Shown: positions 19,971-30,032, counted from the first letter of the stretch. The stretch: 64,000 nucleotides of DNA from Bacillus haynesii (GCF_001969855.1 NZ_MRBL01000005.1:124001-188000), one strand, 5' to 3'. A program made the numbers and translations. The notes: generated from the sequence alone by a model not told the origin.

Positions 19971-20718
19971 ATTGTTTCATATGGTGTTTTTGCAGCTTCG
20001 CAAGCGCTTCTTGAGCAGCATGCTGTTCTGCTTCTTTTTTGGAACGGCCGTTTCCCACCCCAAGTACTTCTCCTTTTAGCGATACATTTGCTTCAAATTC
20101 GCGGTTGTGCGCCGGTCCTTTTTCCTGAAGGATTTTATACTCCAGAATGCCTCGTCCGTCGCGTTGTACAAATTCCTGCAGCTGGCTTTTAAAATCCATC
20201 ACATGAGAAAAAGCACCATCGTCAATTTTAGGGAAAACGTACGCTTTCAGAAAGGCCACGACAGCTTCGAGCCCCTGATCCAGATAGAGCGCACCGATAA
20301 AAGCTTCAAACACATCGGCTAAAAGCGCCGGACGCTTTCTTCCTCCAGTCATTTCCTCTCCTTTTCCCAACAAAACTAGCTCTCCGAAAGAAAGCTCGTG
20401 GGCCAGGGAAACCAAAGAAGGCTCACATACGATCGCCGCTCTCAATTTCGTCAAATCACCCTCGCTCATCGCCGGGTATTTGGCGTATAAAAATTGAGAA
20501 ATCGTCAGTTCCAAAACGGCGTCTCCTAAAAATTCAAGCCTCTCATTATCTTCATATGGCTTCTTTCGATGCTCATTCACATAAGATGAATGTGTAAACG
20601 CTTGATATAAAAGCTTCTCGTTTTGAAATTGAACCGAAATCCGTTCCTGAAATTTTTTAAACTGCTCCGCTTTCTTTTGAAACATTTTTTTGTCTCTGAA
20701 ATGTGAATGTTTTGACAT
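19969..20718 (-). CDS. rnc: Ribonuclease III
   Basis: 249 residues, equal to B. subtilis RNase III. The catalytic signature [16 protein letters not shown] is in the N-terminal endonuclease domain, with HSSYVNEH before it and [15 protein letters not shown] after. The C-terminal dsRNA-binding domain has [27 protein letters not shown] and [15 protein letters not shown]. It cleaves double-stranded RNA, including rRNA precursors. The start at [11 protein letters not shown] follows GGAGGTTGCT; an ATG four codons earlier overlaps that ribosome site. Confidence 0.97.
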   Translation of the reverse strand: MSKHSHFRDKKMFQKKAEQFKKFQERISVQFQNEKLLYQAFTHSSYVNEHRKKPYEDNERLEFLGDAVLELTISQFLYAKYPAMSEGDLTKLRAAIVCEPSLVSLAHELSFGELVLLGKGEEMTGGRKRPALLADVFEAFIGALYLDQGLEAVVAFLKAYVFPKIDDGAFSHVMDFKSQLQEFVQRDGRGILEYKILQEKGPAHNREFEANVSLKGEVLGVGNGRSKKEAEQHAAQEALAKLQKHHMKQ

Positions 20719-20749
20719 AGCAACCTCCATATGGGCACATCAAGTTCAC
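20657..20749 (-). CDS. Possible 30-residue leader peptide overlapping the rnc start
   Basis: A GTG at 20749 follows AGGAGGTGAG, a strong ribosome site, though very close to it. The frame runs 30 codons in a different phase from rnc and ends inside rnc. An ATG at codon 4 sits at better spacing. I recognise no homologue. It may be translated and affect rnc translation, or be a chance frame after an unusually purine-rich leader. Confidence 0.2.
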   Translation of the reverse strand: MNLMCPYGGCYVKTFTFQRQKNVSKESGAV

Positions 20750-20825
20750 CTCACCTCCTATGAAAAGGCAGGCTCGTGTATCATTGGGCAAGACATGAAA
20801 ATTAAAGCTGCATTTATAAAGGGAT

Positions 20826-20851
20826 AAAGCCCCGTCTTTAAACGGGACTTT
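20826..20851. terminator. Hairpin downstream of acpP
   Basis: Plus AAAGCCCCGT pairs with ACGGGACTTT (one G-T pair), six-base loop, eight bases past the acpP stop on the minus strand. The minus-strand tail is ATCCCTTTATA, so termination would be partial. Confidence 0.5.
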
Positions 20852-20859
20852 AAATGAGC

Positions 20860-21093
20860 TTACTGCTTACTATTTATGTAGTTCACAGCGTCACCGACTG
20901 TTGCAATCTTTTCAGCATCTTCGTCAGAAATCTCCATATCAAACTCGTCTTCAAGTTCCATGACAAGCTCAACTACATCCAGGGAATCAGCGCCTAAATC
21001 CTCTTTAAAAGAAGCTTCAAGAGTGACGTCAGCTTCATCCACGCCGAGGCGGTCTACGATGATTTTTGTTACACGCTCTAATGCGTCTGCCAT
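20860..21093 (-). CDS. acpP: Acyl carrier protein
   Basis: 77 acidic residues. The phosphopantetheine serine is S37 in [19 protein letters not shown]. It carries growing acyl chains on the 4'-phosphopantetheine arm for fatty acid and phospholipid synthesis. A GGGGAGGTGAATAGCT ribosome site precedes the ATG. It follows the fapR-plsX-fabD-fabG genes and may also have its own promoter. Called acpA in B. subtilis. Confidence 0.98.
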   Translation of the reverse strand: MADALERVTKIIVDRLGVDEADVTLEASFKEDLGADSLDVVELVMELEDEFDMEISDEDAEKIATVGDAVNYINSKQ

Positions 21094-21115
21094 AGCTATT
21101 CACCTCCCCTCAAGT

Positions 21116-21121
21116 ATTATA
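21116..21121 (-). promoter_or_regulatory. Possible acpP promoter (-10 only)
   Basis: A consensus TATAAT lies 22 bases before the acpP ATG. There is no good -35 at 16-18 bases; the matching position reads TGGTTT. A separate acpP promoter would fit the high ACP demand, but this is inference. Confidence 0.4.
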
Positions 21122-21169
21122 GTTGATTCGTTTTTAAAAAACCAGAGATAATTCAATTTTTGCTGTCGT

Positions 21170-21913
21170 TTAAACCATAGCCATTCCGCCGTTGATGTTC
21201 AGCGTCTGGCCGGTCATGTAGCTCGCATGGTCAGATGCGAGGAAAACAACGGCACTGCTGATGTCAGACGGATCGCCGAACCGTGCAAGCGGAATCTGCT
21301 TCAGCATTTCATCTTGAATGTCTTTCGTCAGCTTGTCCGTCATTTCCGTTGAAATAAATCCCGGAGCGATCGCATTAACGGTGATGTTTCTTGACGCCAG
21401 CTCTTTCGCCAGTGTTTTCGTCAAGCCGATCACGCCTGATTTTGCTGCGACATAGTTGGCCTGCCCGGCGTTACCGACAACGCCTACAACCGAGGTGATA
21501 TTGATGATCCGGCCACTTCTTTGTTTCATCATCTGTCTTGTCACAGCTTTAGAACAATTGAACACACCTTTTAAGTTTATGTTAATGACGTCGTCCCATT
21601 CATCTTCTTTCATTCTCATGAACAGATTGTCTTTTGTAATGCCCGCATTGTTGACAAGGATGTCAAGCGTGCCGAAGCGTCCAACCGCTTCTTTCATCAT
21701 CGCCTGAACCTCATCCGCATTGGAAACGTCCGCTTTAAAAGCAAACGCATCGCGGCCGAGCGCTTTGATTTCGTCTACGACTTCGTTCGCTTTCGCTTCA
21801 TTTCCCGCGTAGTTGACGACGACATTTGCTCCGTTTTTCGCCAGGTCCAGGGCGATCGCGCGGCCGATCCCTCTTGAGGCTCCTGTAACAACGGCTGTTT
21901 TATTCTCCAGCAT
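21170..21913 (-). CDS. fabG: 3-oxoacyl-[acyl-carrier-protein] reductase
   Basis: 247-residue short-chain dehydrogenase. NADPH motif TGASRGIG at 10-17, NNAG at 88-91, catalytic S141, Y154 and K158 (YVAAK). Ends with the typical [10 protein letters not shown]. It reduces 3-ketoacyl-ACP in the elongation cycle. The gene overlaps fabD by 14 bases. Confidence 0.97.
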   Translation of the reverse strand: MLENKTAVVTGASRGIGRAIALDLAKNGANVVVNYAGNEAKANEVVDEIKALGRDAFAFKADVSNADEVQAMMKEAVGRFGTLDILVNNAGITKDNLFMRMKEDEWDDVININLKGVFNCSKAVTRQMMKQRSGRIINITSVVGVVGNAGQANYVAAKSGVIGLTKTLAKELASRNITVNAIAPGFISTEMTDKLTKDIQDEMLKQIPLARFGDPSDISSAVVFLASDHASYMTGQTLNINGGMAMV

Positions 21914-22859
21914 TTTCGTTTTCCTCCTTCAACGTTTGAACGGCAAGTTCAATTGTGTTCGGGTCTGATACAGCAATCGTTTTGACTCTGCGGTTCACTT
22001 TCTTCACAAGCCCTGACAAAACTTTTCCGGGACCGATTTCGATGAACGTTGTGACGCCTTCGTCAATCAGGCGGCTGATTGTTTCTTCAAAGCGCACAGG
22101 GGAATACAGTTGTTCAATCAGTTTATTCTTAATATCGTCTTTATCCGTTACAAAGTCGGCCGTTACGTTGGAGACGACCGGAATCGCTGCATCGTTGATC
22201 GTGCACGCATCAAGAACTTCACGAAGCTTATCAGCTGCCGGCTTCATCAGTTCAGAATGGAACGGCCCGCTGACTTCAAGAGGAATCGCGCGTTTCGCGC
22301 CCTTTTCTTTGGCGAGCTCTGAAGCGAGCTCCACGCCTTTAGCTGTTCCCGAGATGACGATTTGCCCGGGGCAGTTCAAATTGGCCAGCTGAACAAGGTT
22401 TCCTTCTTCAGAAATTTTGTCCGTCACTTCTTTCAGCGCCTGGCTGTCCATGCCGAGAATTGCCGCCATCGCGCCTTCTCCTGCCGGCACGGCTTCATTC
22501 ATGAATTCGCCGCGCTTTCTGACAGCATAAACCGCGTCTTTAAACGACAAAGCGCCGGCAGCTACCAATGCGCTGTATTCGCCGAGGCTGTGCCCTGCCG
22601 CATAGTCGGCTTTAATGCCGTATTCCTTCAGTTTTTCAAGCGCTGCGACGCTTGCCGTTAAAAGGCTTGGCTGCGCGTTGTATGTAAGCGTCAGTTCCTT
22701 TGCATCCCCTTCAAACATGAGGGTGCTCAGTTTTGTTTCAAGCGTTTGATCCGCTTCTTCAAAAATCTTCTTTGCATTCGGTTCTTTTTCATACAATTCG
22801 TGTCCCATGCCGATATGCTGCGAGCCTTGGCCCGGGAATAGAAAAGCAATCTTGCCCAT
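21900..22859 (-). CDS. fabD: Malonyl-CoA:ACP transacylase
   Basis: 319 residues. [13 protein letters not shown] at the N-terminus, catalytic S91 in [10 protein letters not shown], and the histidine of GPFHSELM near 200. It loads malonyl onto ACP. 17 bases downstream of plsX; the last 14 bases overlap fabG. FapR, encoded by the first gene of the operon, senses the malonyl-CoA that FabD consumes. Confidence 0.97.
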   Translation of the reverse strand: MGKIAFLFPGQGSQHIGMGHELYEKEPNAKKIFEEADQTLETKLSTLMFEGDAKELTLTYNAQPSLLTASVAALEKLKEYGIKADYAAGHSLGEYSALVAAGALSFKDAVYAVRKRGEFMNEAVPAGEGAMAAILGMDSQALKEVTDKISEEGNLVQLANLNCPGQIVISGTAKGVELASELAKEKGAKRAIPLEVSGPFHSELMKPAADKLREVLDACTINDAAIPVVSNVTADFVTDKDDIKNKLIEQLYSPVRFEETISRLIDEGVTTFIEIGPGKVLSGLVKKVNRRVKTIAVSDPNTIELAVQTLKEENENAGE

Positions 22860-22876
22860 GTGTTAAAACCTCCAGA

Positions 22877-23869
22877 CTATTCATCTGCTTTTTGTTGAAT
22901 TTTTTCTTCGATAAATGCCGCGACATTTTGACTGACCATCTCTCTTGCCTGGCGGATCGCGTGATAAACGGCGCGTCCGTCAGATGATCCGTGCGCTTTG
23001 ATGACGGGCGCCTTTAAGCCGAACAATCCGGCTCCGCCGTATTCAGAGTAATCCATTTTTGTTTTCATTTCTTTCAGCTTCGGCTTCAGCGCAGAAGCGG
23101 CGAGCTTCGCCGTGAAGCTCGAAGTCAGCGTCGTTCTCAGCATTTTAAAAATGGACAGCGCCGCGCCTTCTACCGTTTTCAAAGCAACGTTACCGGTAAA
23201 GCCGTCTGTCACGATGACATCAGCGACTCCGTCCAGCATATCGCGTGCTTCTACATTACCGATGAAGTTCAGATCGGTTTCCTTTAATTGTTGAAAGGTC
23301 TGCTTGGCAAGCTCATTTCCTTTTTTGTCTTCGGTTCCGACGTTTAAAAGTCCGATGCGCGGATTTTTGACGCCAAGCACCTGTTCTCCGTAAACAGATC
23401 CCATAATGGCGTATTGAACAAGATGTTCGGGCTTGGCGTCCACATTCGCTCCGACATCAAGAAGGAGAAAGCCGTCTCCGGAGACGGTCGGCAATGTCGG
23501 TGCCAACGCAGGCCTTTCAATCCCTTCAATCCGGCCGACGATAAAGAGCCCGGCCGTCATAAGCGCTCCGGTGTTTCCTGCGGAAATGCAGGCATCAGCC
23601 CTGCCTTCGGCAACTTCCCCAGCCATCAGAACCATCGATGAATTCTTCTTTCTTCTGACGGCTCTGACTGGCTCGTCGGTCGCTTCGATGACTTCTTCCG
23701 CGTGTTTGACGGTGATCCGCCCGTGTTCTGTTAAATGGGCGGCTATTTTTTCCCGGTCGCCGATCAGCGTGATCTCGAGGTCTTCAAAATCTTCGACCGC
23801 TTTCATCACGCCTTCAATAACCGCTTTGGGAGCATTGTCCCCTCCCATGGCATCTACAGCAATTTTCAT
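22877..23869 (-). CDS. plsX: Phosphate acyltransferase PlsX
   Basis: 330 residues starting [20 protein letters not shown], the PlsX hallmark. Other conserved parts: [33 protein letters not shown]-like [21 protein letters not shown]. It converts acyl-ACP to acyl-phosphate for PlsY in phosphatidic acid synthesis. Second gene after fapR, 17 bases apart. Confidence 0.97.
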   Translation of the reverse strand: MKIAVDAMGGDNAPKAVIEGVMKAVEDFEDLEITLIGDREKIAAHLTEHGRITVKHAEEVIEATDEPVRAVRRKKNSSMVLMAGEVAEGRADACISAGNTGALMTAGLFIVGRIEGIERPALAPTLPTVSGDGFLLLDVGANVDAKPEHLVQYAIMGSVYGEQVLGVKNPRIGLLNVGTEDKKGNELAKQTFQQLKETDLNFIGNVEARDMLDGVADVIVTDGFTGNVALKTVEGAALSIFKMLRTTLTSSFTAKLAASALKPKLKEMKTKMDYSEYGGAGLFGLKAPVIKAHGSSDGRAVYHAIRQAREMVSQNVAAFIEEKIQQKADE

Positions 23870-23886
23870 GACTTACGCGCCACCTT

Positions 23887-24453
23887 CTATGATTGTTTTG
23901 AACGATACATGACAAATTCGCCTGAAAACACAGGCTCTTCGGCAACATAGCTGTTCACTTCAACAACTGTTCTGCCTTTATCTTTATCAAGCTTCACGAC
24001 TTTCGCTTTTGCAACGACCCGTTCGCCTTGCTTGACTTGCCTGGTAAAGCGGATGTCCGCTTTGGCTGTCAATGCGAGCTCATCATCGATGAGGGCGACG
24101 GCGAGCGAGTTGGCCTGGGCAAACAAATGGTGGCCCCTGGCGATTTGATTTCGGCTGAAAACGTGCTCCCTTCTGATCTCAAGAATTGAAATCGCGTGCT
24201 CATCCAGCTCCAAGTCAATAATCTCGCCAATGACCTCGTCGAGCGGGAGAGACTTGACTTCATCTTCAAGAGATTTCTCGGCAACACTTTTGATTCTTTC
24301 TCTCAGTTCAGGTATGGAAAGTTCCAAACGGTCCAAGCGAATCGTCTGAATGCTGACGTTAAATTTCTCCGCTAACTCCTCGTCTGTAATAAACGGGGTC
24401 GTACGAATCGTCTGCTGCAGCAATTCTTGGCGTTCTCTCTTACTTTTTCTCAT
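23887..24453 (-). CDS. fapR: FapR, malonyl-CoA-responsive repressor of lipid synthesis
   Basis: 188 residues. N-terminal helix-turn-helix ([27 protein letters not shown], about 18-44, quoted in part), then a hot-dog fold that binds malonyl-CoA ([36 protein letters not shown]). FapR represses the fap regulon until malonyl-CoA rises. The start at MRKSKRERQ matches the family; an ATG five codons earlier lacks a good ribosome site. It heads fapR-plsX-fabD-fabG-acpP and is likely autoregulated through the adjacent operator. Confidence 0.96.
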   Translation of the reverse strand: MRKSKRERQELLQQTIRTTPFITDEELAEKFNVSIQTIRLDRLELSIPELRERIKSVAEKSLEDEVKSLPLDEVIGEIIDLELDEHAISILEIRREHVFSRNQIARGHHLFAQANSLAVALIDDELALTAKADIRFTRQVKQGERVVAKAKVVKLDKDKGRTVVEVNSYVAEEPVFSGEFVMYRSKQS

Positions 24454-24476
24454 GTTTTTAAACACCATCCGCGCAA

Positions 24477-24493
24477 TTATGACTAGGTACTAA
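24477..24493 (-). promoter_or_regulatory. FapR operator
   Basis: Minus-strand TTAGTACCTAGTCATAA is a 17-base near-palindrome fitting the known FapR box (TTAGTACCTRRTACTAA) at most positions. It lies just downstream of the -10, over the expected transcription start, as in B. subtilis. Confidence 0.85.
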
Positions 24494-24497
24494 TAGT

Positions 24498-24526
24498 AGT
24501 ATATAATTTCATAGATTGGAATGCAA
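24498..24526 (-). promoter_or_regulatory. Sigma-A promoter of the fapR operon
   Basis: TTGCAT (plus 24521-24526), 17-base spacer, TATACT (plus 24498-24503), directly followed by the FapR operator. Confidence 0.8.
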
Positions 24527-24569
24527 TCTTTCTTTACCCGCCCACGATAAATTTTCACGGGACTTCAGG

Positions 24570-26618
24570 TCAGCTCAGCTTTTCTCCGTCCATAACCCCG
24601 CTGTTTTGCAAGTGTACCCGCAGGCTTTCATATTCGGCATCCGTCCAGAACGCTTTTGAAGAGACAAGTTCTGCAGCGTCTCTTCTTGCCGTTTCCAGCG
24701 CACGGTAGTCGTGAACCATGTCGGCAACTTTAAACTCCGGCATCCCGCTCTGTTTTTTGCCGAAGAAGTCCCCGGGCCCTCTGAGTTCAAGATCCTTTTC
24801 AGAAAGCTCAAAGCCGTCCGTCGTCTCAGACATGATGCTCATGCGCTCTTTGCCCGTTTCAGATTTCGGGTCTGCCATCAGGATGCAATACGACTGGTGA
24901 TCGCCCCGCCCGACCCGGCCGCGAAGCTGGTGCAGCTGGGAAAGGCCGAACCGGTCGGCATCATAGATCAGCATGACCGTCGCATTCGGAACGTTTACCC
25001 CGACTTCAACGACGGTTGTGGAAACGAGAATCTGGCATTCGTTTTTGCTGAACTGCCTCATCACCTGTTCTTTCTCGTCATTTGACAGCTTTCCGTGCAT
25101 GAGACCGATTTGCCATCTTCCTCTGAAAGCATGGGTCAGCATGCTGTGCACATCGATCGCATTTTGAACGTCGAGCTTGTCCGATTCTTCAATCAAGGGA
25201 CAAATCACATACGCCTGTCTGCCTTTTTTCAGTTCTTTTTCGATAAATGCGAGAATCCGTTCAAGCATGTCGTGCTTCACCCAATAAGTCTCGATCCGCT
25301 TTCGCCCAGCCGGCATTTCATCGATGACGGACACATCCATTTCCCCGAAAACCGTAATTGCCAGCGTTCTCGGAATCGGCGTCGCCGTCATAAACAAGAC
25401 ATCGGGATCTTTCCCTTTGCTTCTCAGTTTTTTTCTTTGCTCGACGCCGAAGCGGTGCTGTTCATCGGTGATCACGAGCCCGAGCTGTTTAAAGTGGACA
25501 TCGTCCTGAATAAGGGCGTGCGTCCCCACCAAAATATCGATTTCTCCTTCTTTTAATCTTTCTAAAAGCTCTCTTCTCCTTTTCCCTTTCACAGAGCTTG
25601 TTAAAAGCGCCACATTGACATCGTGTTGTTCAAAGAGGGATACAAGCGAATCGGCGTGCTGTTCCGCCAGTATTTCGGTCGGCACCATCATCGCCCCCTG
25701 GAATCCCGAAAGCAGCGAGGCGTATAGCGCAATCGCGGCGACGGCTGTTTTGCCTGAACCGACGTCTCCCTGCAAAAGCCGATTCATTTTATACCCTGAA
25801 GCCATATCCCTTAATATGTCGTCGAGCGCTTTCGCCTGCGCGTTTGTCAAAGGAAACGGAAGGCTTTTGACAAACGAATTGACGTCTTCCAGCTGAAAGG
25901 TGTGGCTGATTCCGTCGGACGCTTCCCGCTCGAACTTCCGCAAAGCCTGCATTTTCAGCTGAAACAGTAAAAATTCCTCATATACAAAACGGCGCCGCGC
26001 ATGTTTTAAAGCTTCCCTCGACTCAGGCTTGTGCATCGCCTTCACGGCCTCCTGGTAAGACAGAAGTTTATAGGCGGTCCGAAGCTTCTCCGGAAGGGGA
26101 TCTTCGGCAAACGGCAAATGGCTGCGGACGGCTTCCTGAATCAATTTCCTCATCGTCTTTACGGTGATGTTTTCTTTGACGGAGTAGACGGGTTCAATCG
26201 ACTGATCACCTTGGTGCGGCCCGTTTTTCAGCTCCTGCACCATTACGGATTGTCTGTGCTTGTCCCATTTTCCGGTTACCGTAACAATCGAGCCGATCGC
26301 AAGCTTTTTTTTCAAATAAGGTCTGTTAAAGCAAACCGCTGTAATCAAATAGTTTCCGACTAATAGCCGGAATGTGAGGCGGCTCCGCTTTTTCCCGTAA
26401 TAGGCAAGAGAAGGCTCGCTGTGAACCTTCCCTTCCACCGTCACTCGTTCGTCGTGTGCCACTTCTTCCAAATCGCGCAATTCATAATCGTCATATCGGT
26501 ACGGGAAGTAGTTTAAAAGATCGAGAACTGTATAGATTCCGAGCTCGTTTAACGTTTTTTCCGTTTCCGTCCCGACGCCTTTTATAACAGATATACTAAG
26601 TTGCAGATTGTGTTCCAC
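24570..26618 (-). CDS. recG: ATP-dependent DNA helicase RecG
   Basis: 682 residues when started at the GTG that precedes EHNLQLSISVIKG; this equals the B. subtilis length. The N-terminal wedge/OB region (VTVEGKVHSEPSLAYYGKK) is followed by helicase motifs: GDVGSGKTAVAAIAL (Walker A), ITDEQHRFGVEQR (DEQH), TATPIPRTL, QLHQLRGRVGRG. RecG remodels stalled forks and Holliday junctions. Its start lies 23 bases inside sdaAA, with GGAGGAG 12 bases before the GTG. An upstream in-frame ATG would add 21 residues with no family support. Confidence 0.95.
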   Translation of the reverse strand: MEHNLQLSISVIKGVGTETEKTLNELGIYTVLDLLNYFPYRYDDYELRDLEEVAHDERVTVEGKVHSEPSLAYYGKKRSRLTFRLLVGNYLITAVCFNRPYLKKKLAIGSIVTVTGKWDKHRQSVMVQELKNGPHQGDQSIEPVYSVKENITVKTMRKLIQEAVRSHLPFAEDPLPEKLRTAYKLLSYQEAVKAMHKPESREALKHARRRFVYEEFLLFQLKMQALRKFEREASDGISHTFQLEDVNSFVKSLPFPLTNAQAKALDDILRDMASGYKMNRLLQGDVGSGKTAVAAIALYASLLSGFQGAMMVPTEILAEQHADSLVSLFEQHDVNVALLTSSVKGKRRRELLERLKEGEIDILVGTHALIQDDVHFKQLGLVITDEQHRFGVEQRKKLRSKGKDPDVLFMTATPIPRTLAITVFGEMDVSVIDEMPAGRKRIETYWVKHDMLERILAFIEKELKKGRQAYVICPLIEESDKLDVQNAIDVHSMLTHAFRGRWQIGLMHGKLSNDEKEQVMRQFSKNECQILVSTTVVEVGVNVPNATVMLIYDADRFGLSQLHQLRGRVGRGDHQSYCILMADPKSETGKERMSIMSETTDGFELSEKDLELRGPGDFFGKKQSGMPEFKVADMVHDYRALETARRDAAELVSSKAFWTDAEYESLRVHLQNSGVMDGEKLS

Positions 26619-27498
26619 GTGCAGCTGACGCTCCTCCGAATATTTTTTTCTCCAATTCTTTGCCCGTCGGTGTTGCGGCAAGACCGCCCCGGCCTGTTTC
26701 CCTTAGTGCCGTCGGCATCGTCTGGCCGATTTTGTACATCGCATCGATCACTTCATCGCATGGAATGCGGCTTGTAATGCCGGCAAGCGCCATATCAGCC
26801 GCGACCATTGCATTGGCTGCGCCCATCGCGTTCCGCTTCACACACGGCACCTCAACGAGCCCTGCGACAGGATCGCAGACTAGACCGAGTACGTTTTTTA
26901 AAGCGATGGCCATCGCTTCGGCGCATTGTTCAGGGGTTCCTCCCGCCATTTCGACGATGGCGGCAGCCGCCATGCCCGAGGCCGAGCCGACTTCAGCCTG
27001 ACAGCCTCCGGCGGCTCCCGAAATGCTCGCATTGTTGGCAACGACGAATCCGAACGCTCCCGATGTAAATAAAAAGCGGACCATCTGCTCTTTCGTCGGG
27101 TGTAGTTTCTCTTTTACCGCAAAGAGCGTCCCCGGGACCACGCCGGCCGATCCGGCCGTCGGCGTTGCGCAAATCGTTCCCATCGCAGCGTTGACTTCAT
27201 TTGTCGCAACCGCTTTGCTGACAGCGTCAAGGACGACGTCCCCTGACAGCCCTTTGCCTGATTTGAGATAGGCCTGAAGCTTAACGGCGTCTCCTCCCGT
27301 CAATCCGGAGTGCGACACAACGCCTTCAACGCCTTTTTGAACAGCATCTTCCATCACAGCCAAGTTAGCTTCCATCTGCTTGAATATTTCTTCCCGCGTC
27401 CGGCCTGTCACCTCGATCTCCTGCGTGATCATGATGTCAGAGATGGACACGTTCTTTTCTTTTGTCAGCTGAATTAATTCTTTCACATTTCGAAACAT
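26596..27498 (-). CDS. sdaAA: L-serine dehydratase, alpha subunit
   Basis: 300 residues. Conserved cysteines that hold the [4Fe-4S] cluster are in TICATPTAGSAG, GLVCDPVAGLVEVPCVKRNA and nearby. With SdaAB it deaminates L-serine to pyruvate and ammonia. 17 bases downstream of sdaAB. Its 3' end overlaps the recG start by 23 bases, so recG is probably co-transcribed. Confidence 0.96.
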   Translation of the reverse strand: MFRNVKELIQLTKEKNVSISDIMITQEIEVTGRTREEIFKQMEANLAVMEDAVQKGVEGVVSHSGLTGGDAVKLQAYLKSGKGLSGDVVLDAVSKAVATNEVNAAMGTICATPTAGSAGVVPGTLFAVKEKLHPTKEQMVRFLFTSGAFGFVVANNASISGAAGGCQAEVGSASGMAAAAIVEMAGGTPEQCAEAMAIALKNVLGLVCDPVAGLVEVPCVKRNAMGAANAMVAADMALAGITSRIPCDEVIDAMYKIGQTMPTALRETGRGGLAATPTGKELEKKIFGGASAARGTQSAT

Positions 27499-27515
27499 AT
27501 CGTCTCACCCTCCTT

Positions 27516-28178
27516 TTAGTCAGCGATCTGGGTCACCTCAATGATGTTCGGCAGCGCTCTCAATTCATCAAAAACAGCCGGATCAATCGTTTGATCGACC
27601 TCAATCGTCATGAGCGCTTCCTGGCCGACGTCTTTGCGGGCCACTTCCATATGGCCGATGTTGATTGCGAACTTTGCAAGCACATTGGCTACGCCTGCAA
27701 TCGTTCCGTAGCGGTCGTTATGGACGACTAAAATAGCGGGGTGATTACCCGATAATCGGAGTTCGAAGCCGTTCAGCTCAATGATTTCGATTTTCCCTCC
27801 GCCGATTGAGACGCCTGCGAGTTCAAGGGAGCCTTCATCATCAGAGATGAGGATGCGGGCTGTATTGGGATGCTTCGGAACCGCTTCTTCTTCCCGGAAC
27901 TCAATGGCGATTCCCTTTTCTTCGGCTAGGCGGATCGAATCTTTGATTCTTTCATCAAATGTATCAAAATCCAAAAGGCCGCCGATGATCGCAACATCTG
28001 TTCCATGTCCTTTATACGTTTCGGCAAAAGAACCATAGAGCGATACAATGATTTGTTTCGGCTCCCTCCCAAACACGCTTCTGGCGACTCTGCCGATTCT
28101 GGCCGCGCCGGCCGTATGAGAACTTGACGGTCCGATCATGACGGGCCCGATAATATCAAACACACTTCTGTACTTCAT
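27516..28178 (-). CDS. sdaAB: L-serine dehydratase, beta subunit
   Basis: 220 residues from MKYRSVFDIIGPVMIGPSSS, the usual start, preceded by AAAGGGGGATAAGG. GPSSSHTAGAARIGRVAR is the conserved serine dehydratase N-domain; the C-terminal 75 residues form an ACT domain (HPAILVVHNDRYGTIAGVAN). An in-frame ATG seven codons earlier would extend beyond the family start. First gene of sdaAB-sdaAA-recG. Confidence 0.96.
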   Translation of the reverse strand: MKYRSVFDIIGPVMIGPSSSHTAGAARIGRVARSVFGREPKQIIVSLYGSFAETYKGHGTDVAIIGGLLDFDTFDERIKDSIRLAEEKGIAIEFREEEAVPKHPNTARILISDDEGSLELAGVSIGGGKIEIIELNGFELRLSGNHPAILVVHNDRYGTIAGVANVLAKFAINIGHMEVARKDVGQEALMTIEVDQTIDPAVFDELRALPNIIEVTQIAD

Positions 28179-28242
28179 CCTTATCCCCCTTTTACACACA
28201 GATTCCCCCGCTGTACGGAGGAAAAAAAGCCGTTTTTTTTTA

Positions 28243-28271
28243 GACTAATCGATCATGCCCCGATTGGCAAG
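28243..28271 (-). promoter_or_regulatory. Weak candidate promoter of sdaAB
   Basis: Minus TTGCCA, 17 bases, TAGTCT, about 70 bases before sdaAB. The -10 is poor. A nine-T tract and the sequence AAAAAAAGCCG lie between it and the gene. Confidence 0.3.
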
Positions 28272-28298
28272 CAGACAACGCCCGAGCGGACTGATGCT

Positions 28299-28332
28299 TT
28301 AAAAAAAGCCAAAAGAAGAGAAGGGCTTTTAT
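28299..28332 (-). terminator. Intrinsic terminator of fakA
   Basis: AAAAGCC (plus 28304-28310) pairs with GGCTTTT (plus 28324-28330), followed on the minus strand by TTTTTTT. It ends the yloU-fakA transcript. Confidence 0.75.
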
Positions 28333-28358
28333 CAACTTGCCCTTCTGCCTTTGATCCT

Positions 28359-30032
28359 TTATTCAACAGCCAGAATGTAGGAATACAGCGGCTGTTTTCC
28401 GTCGTGCACTTCTACTTCAACGTCTTCGTACGTCTCGCTGATGAAGGCAGCGAGTTCTTCGGCCTCTTCTTCCGGCGCGTCTTCACCTTTGATCACGGTG
28501 ACGATTTCACTGTCTTCATCGATCATGCCTGCAATCAGCTTTTTCGCTGCTGTTAACTGGTCAGACGCCGTCTCAACGATTTTTCCGTTTAATATGCCCA
28601 TAAAATCGCCTTTTTTAATATCGATGCCGTCAATGTTTGTGTCTCTGACCGCATAGGTGATTTGTCCGCTTTTTACCTCGCCGATCGCACCGAGCATAGC
28701 GGCTTCATTCTCGTCCGCTTCAAGGGCCGGGTTGAATGCGAGCAGTGCGGCCATCCCTTGAGGAACGGTCTTCGTCGGGATGACAATCACATGTTGTCCG
28801 GCAACATCCGCAGCCTGGTTCGCCGCCATGACAATGTTTGAATTATTCGGCAGAATCACGACCGTCTCCGCATTGGCGTCTTTGATTGCCTGAACGATGT
28901 CTTCCGTGCTCGGATTCATCGTCTGGCCGCCTTCTATGACCTTTGTGGCGCCGATGCTTTCGAAAAGCTCGGCAATCCCTTCTCCCATGGCCACTGTGAC
29001 GATGCCGTACGGCTGTTTTTCTGCCGGCGCTTTTTCAGCCGGTGCAGCCGTCTCACGTTTGTTCTGACTGAGAATCGCGCTGTGCTGTTCTCTCATATTT
29101 TCGATTTTTATGTTGATTAGGCTGCCGTATTTTTGCGCATAAGTCATGACTTCCCCTGGATATTCGGCATGGATGTGCACCTTGGCGATATTTTCGTCTG
29201 AGACGACGAGCAGCGAATCACCGAAGCCGCTTAAATCCTGGCGGAACACATCTTCATTAAAGTTTCTTTTGCCGCTGTCGAGTTTCACCATAAACTCCGT
29301 GCAGTAGCCGAATTCGATGTCTTCTGTGTTCATGTGGCTTTGAGCGTTTTTATGGTGCTCCGCACTGACAAGATCATCCAATGACGGAAGGGCTGCCGCT
29401 TTTTCAGAAAGCTTTTCTCCCTTTAAAGAAGCGAGAAACCCTTCATACACGTAAAGAAGCCCTTTTCCGCCGCTGTCGACGACACCGACTTCCTTTAAAA
29501 CCGGAAGCAGCTCAGGCGTCCGCTCCAATGAAGCCTCCGCTTCATTCACGACGGCTTCCATCACCTTGATGATATCGGTTTCAGTTTGAGCGGTGAGCAC
29601 TGCTTTTTTTGCCGCATCTTTGGCAACCGTCAAGATCGTGCCTTCGACCGGTTTCATGACAGCCTTGTAGGCGGTGTCAACTCCGGCCTGGAACGCGGCG
29701 GCAAATTCTTTCGCGTTAATGTCCGACTTCTGTTCAATCGATTTGCCAAAGCCTCTGAACAGCTGGGATAAAATGACGCCCGAGTTTCCACGCGCTCCCA
29801 TCAAAAGCCCTCTTGACAGGCTTTGTGCCACTTTGCCGATATTGGCGGTATCGATTTGCTCCACTTCTTTTGCACCGGATGTCATCGACAGATTCATGTT
29901 CGTTCCCGTATCTCCGTCCGGAACCGGAAATACGTTTAACGCATCAACTACATTTGCGTTTTGAGACAGATGGTGTGCGCCGTACAGAACCATTTCTGCA
30001 AAAGCTTTTCCATCCAGATTTCGTATAGACAC
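28359..30032 (-). CDS. fakA: Fatty acid kinase subunit FakA (YloV)
   Basis: 557 residues. The N-terminal DhaL-like (DAK2) ATP-binding domain has VPDGDTGTNMNLSMTSGA and GARGNSGVILSQ; a middle domain and a C-terminal EDD-like domain follow (VVILPNNSNIVMAANQAAD). FakA phosphorylates fatty acids presented by FakB proteins so they can enter phospholipid synthesis. The start is GTG after TTAGGAGGAAAACAAGA. It is 17 bases downstream of the Asp23-family gene. Confidence 0.94.
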   Translation of the reverse strand: MSIRNLDGKAFAEMVLYGAHHLSQNANVVDALNVFPVPDGDTGTNMNLSMTSGAKEVEQIDTANIGKVAQSLSRGLLMGARGNSGVILSQLFRGFGKSIEQKSDINAKEFAAAFQAGVDTAYKAVMKPVEGTILTVAKDAAKKAVLTAQTETDIIKVMEAVVNEAEASLERTPELLPVLKEVGVVDSGGKGLLYVYEGFLASLKGEKLSEKAAALPSLDDLVSAEHHKNAQSHMNTEDIEFGYCTEFMVKLDSGKRNFNEDVFRQDLSGFGDSLLVVSDENIAKVHIHAEYPGEVMTYAQKYGSLINIKIENMREQHSAILSQNKRETAAPAEKAPAEKQPYGIVTVAMGEGIAELFESIGATKVIEGGQTMNPSTEDIVQAIKDANAETVVILPNNSNIVMAANQAADVAGQHVIVIPTKTVPQGMAALLAFNPALEADENEAAMLGAIGEVKSGQITYAVRDTNIDGIDIKKGDFMGILNGKIVETASDQLTAAKKLIAGMIDEDSEIVTVIKGEDAPEEEAEELAAFISETYEDVEVEVHDGKQPLYSYILAVE

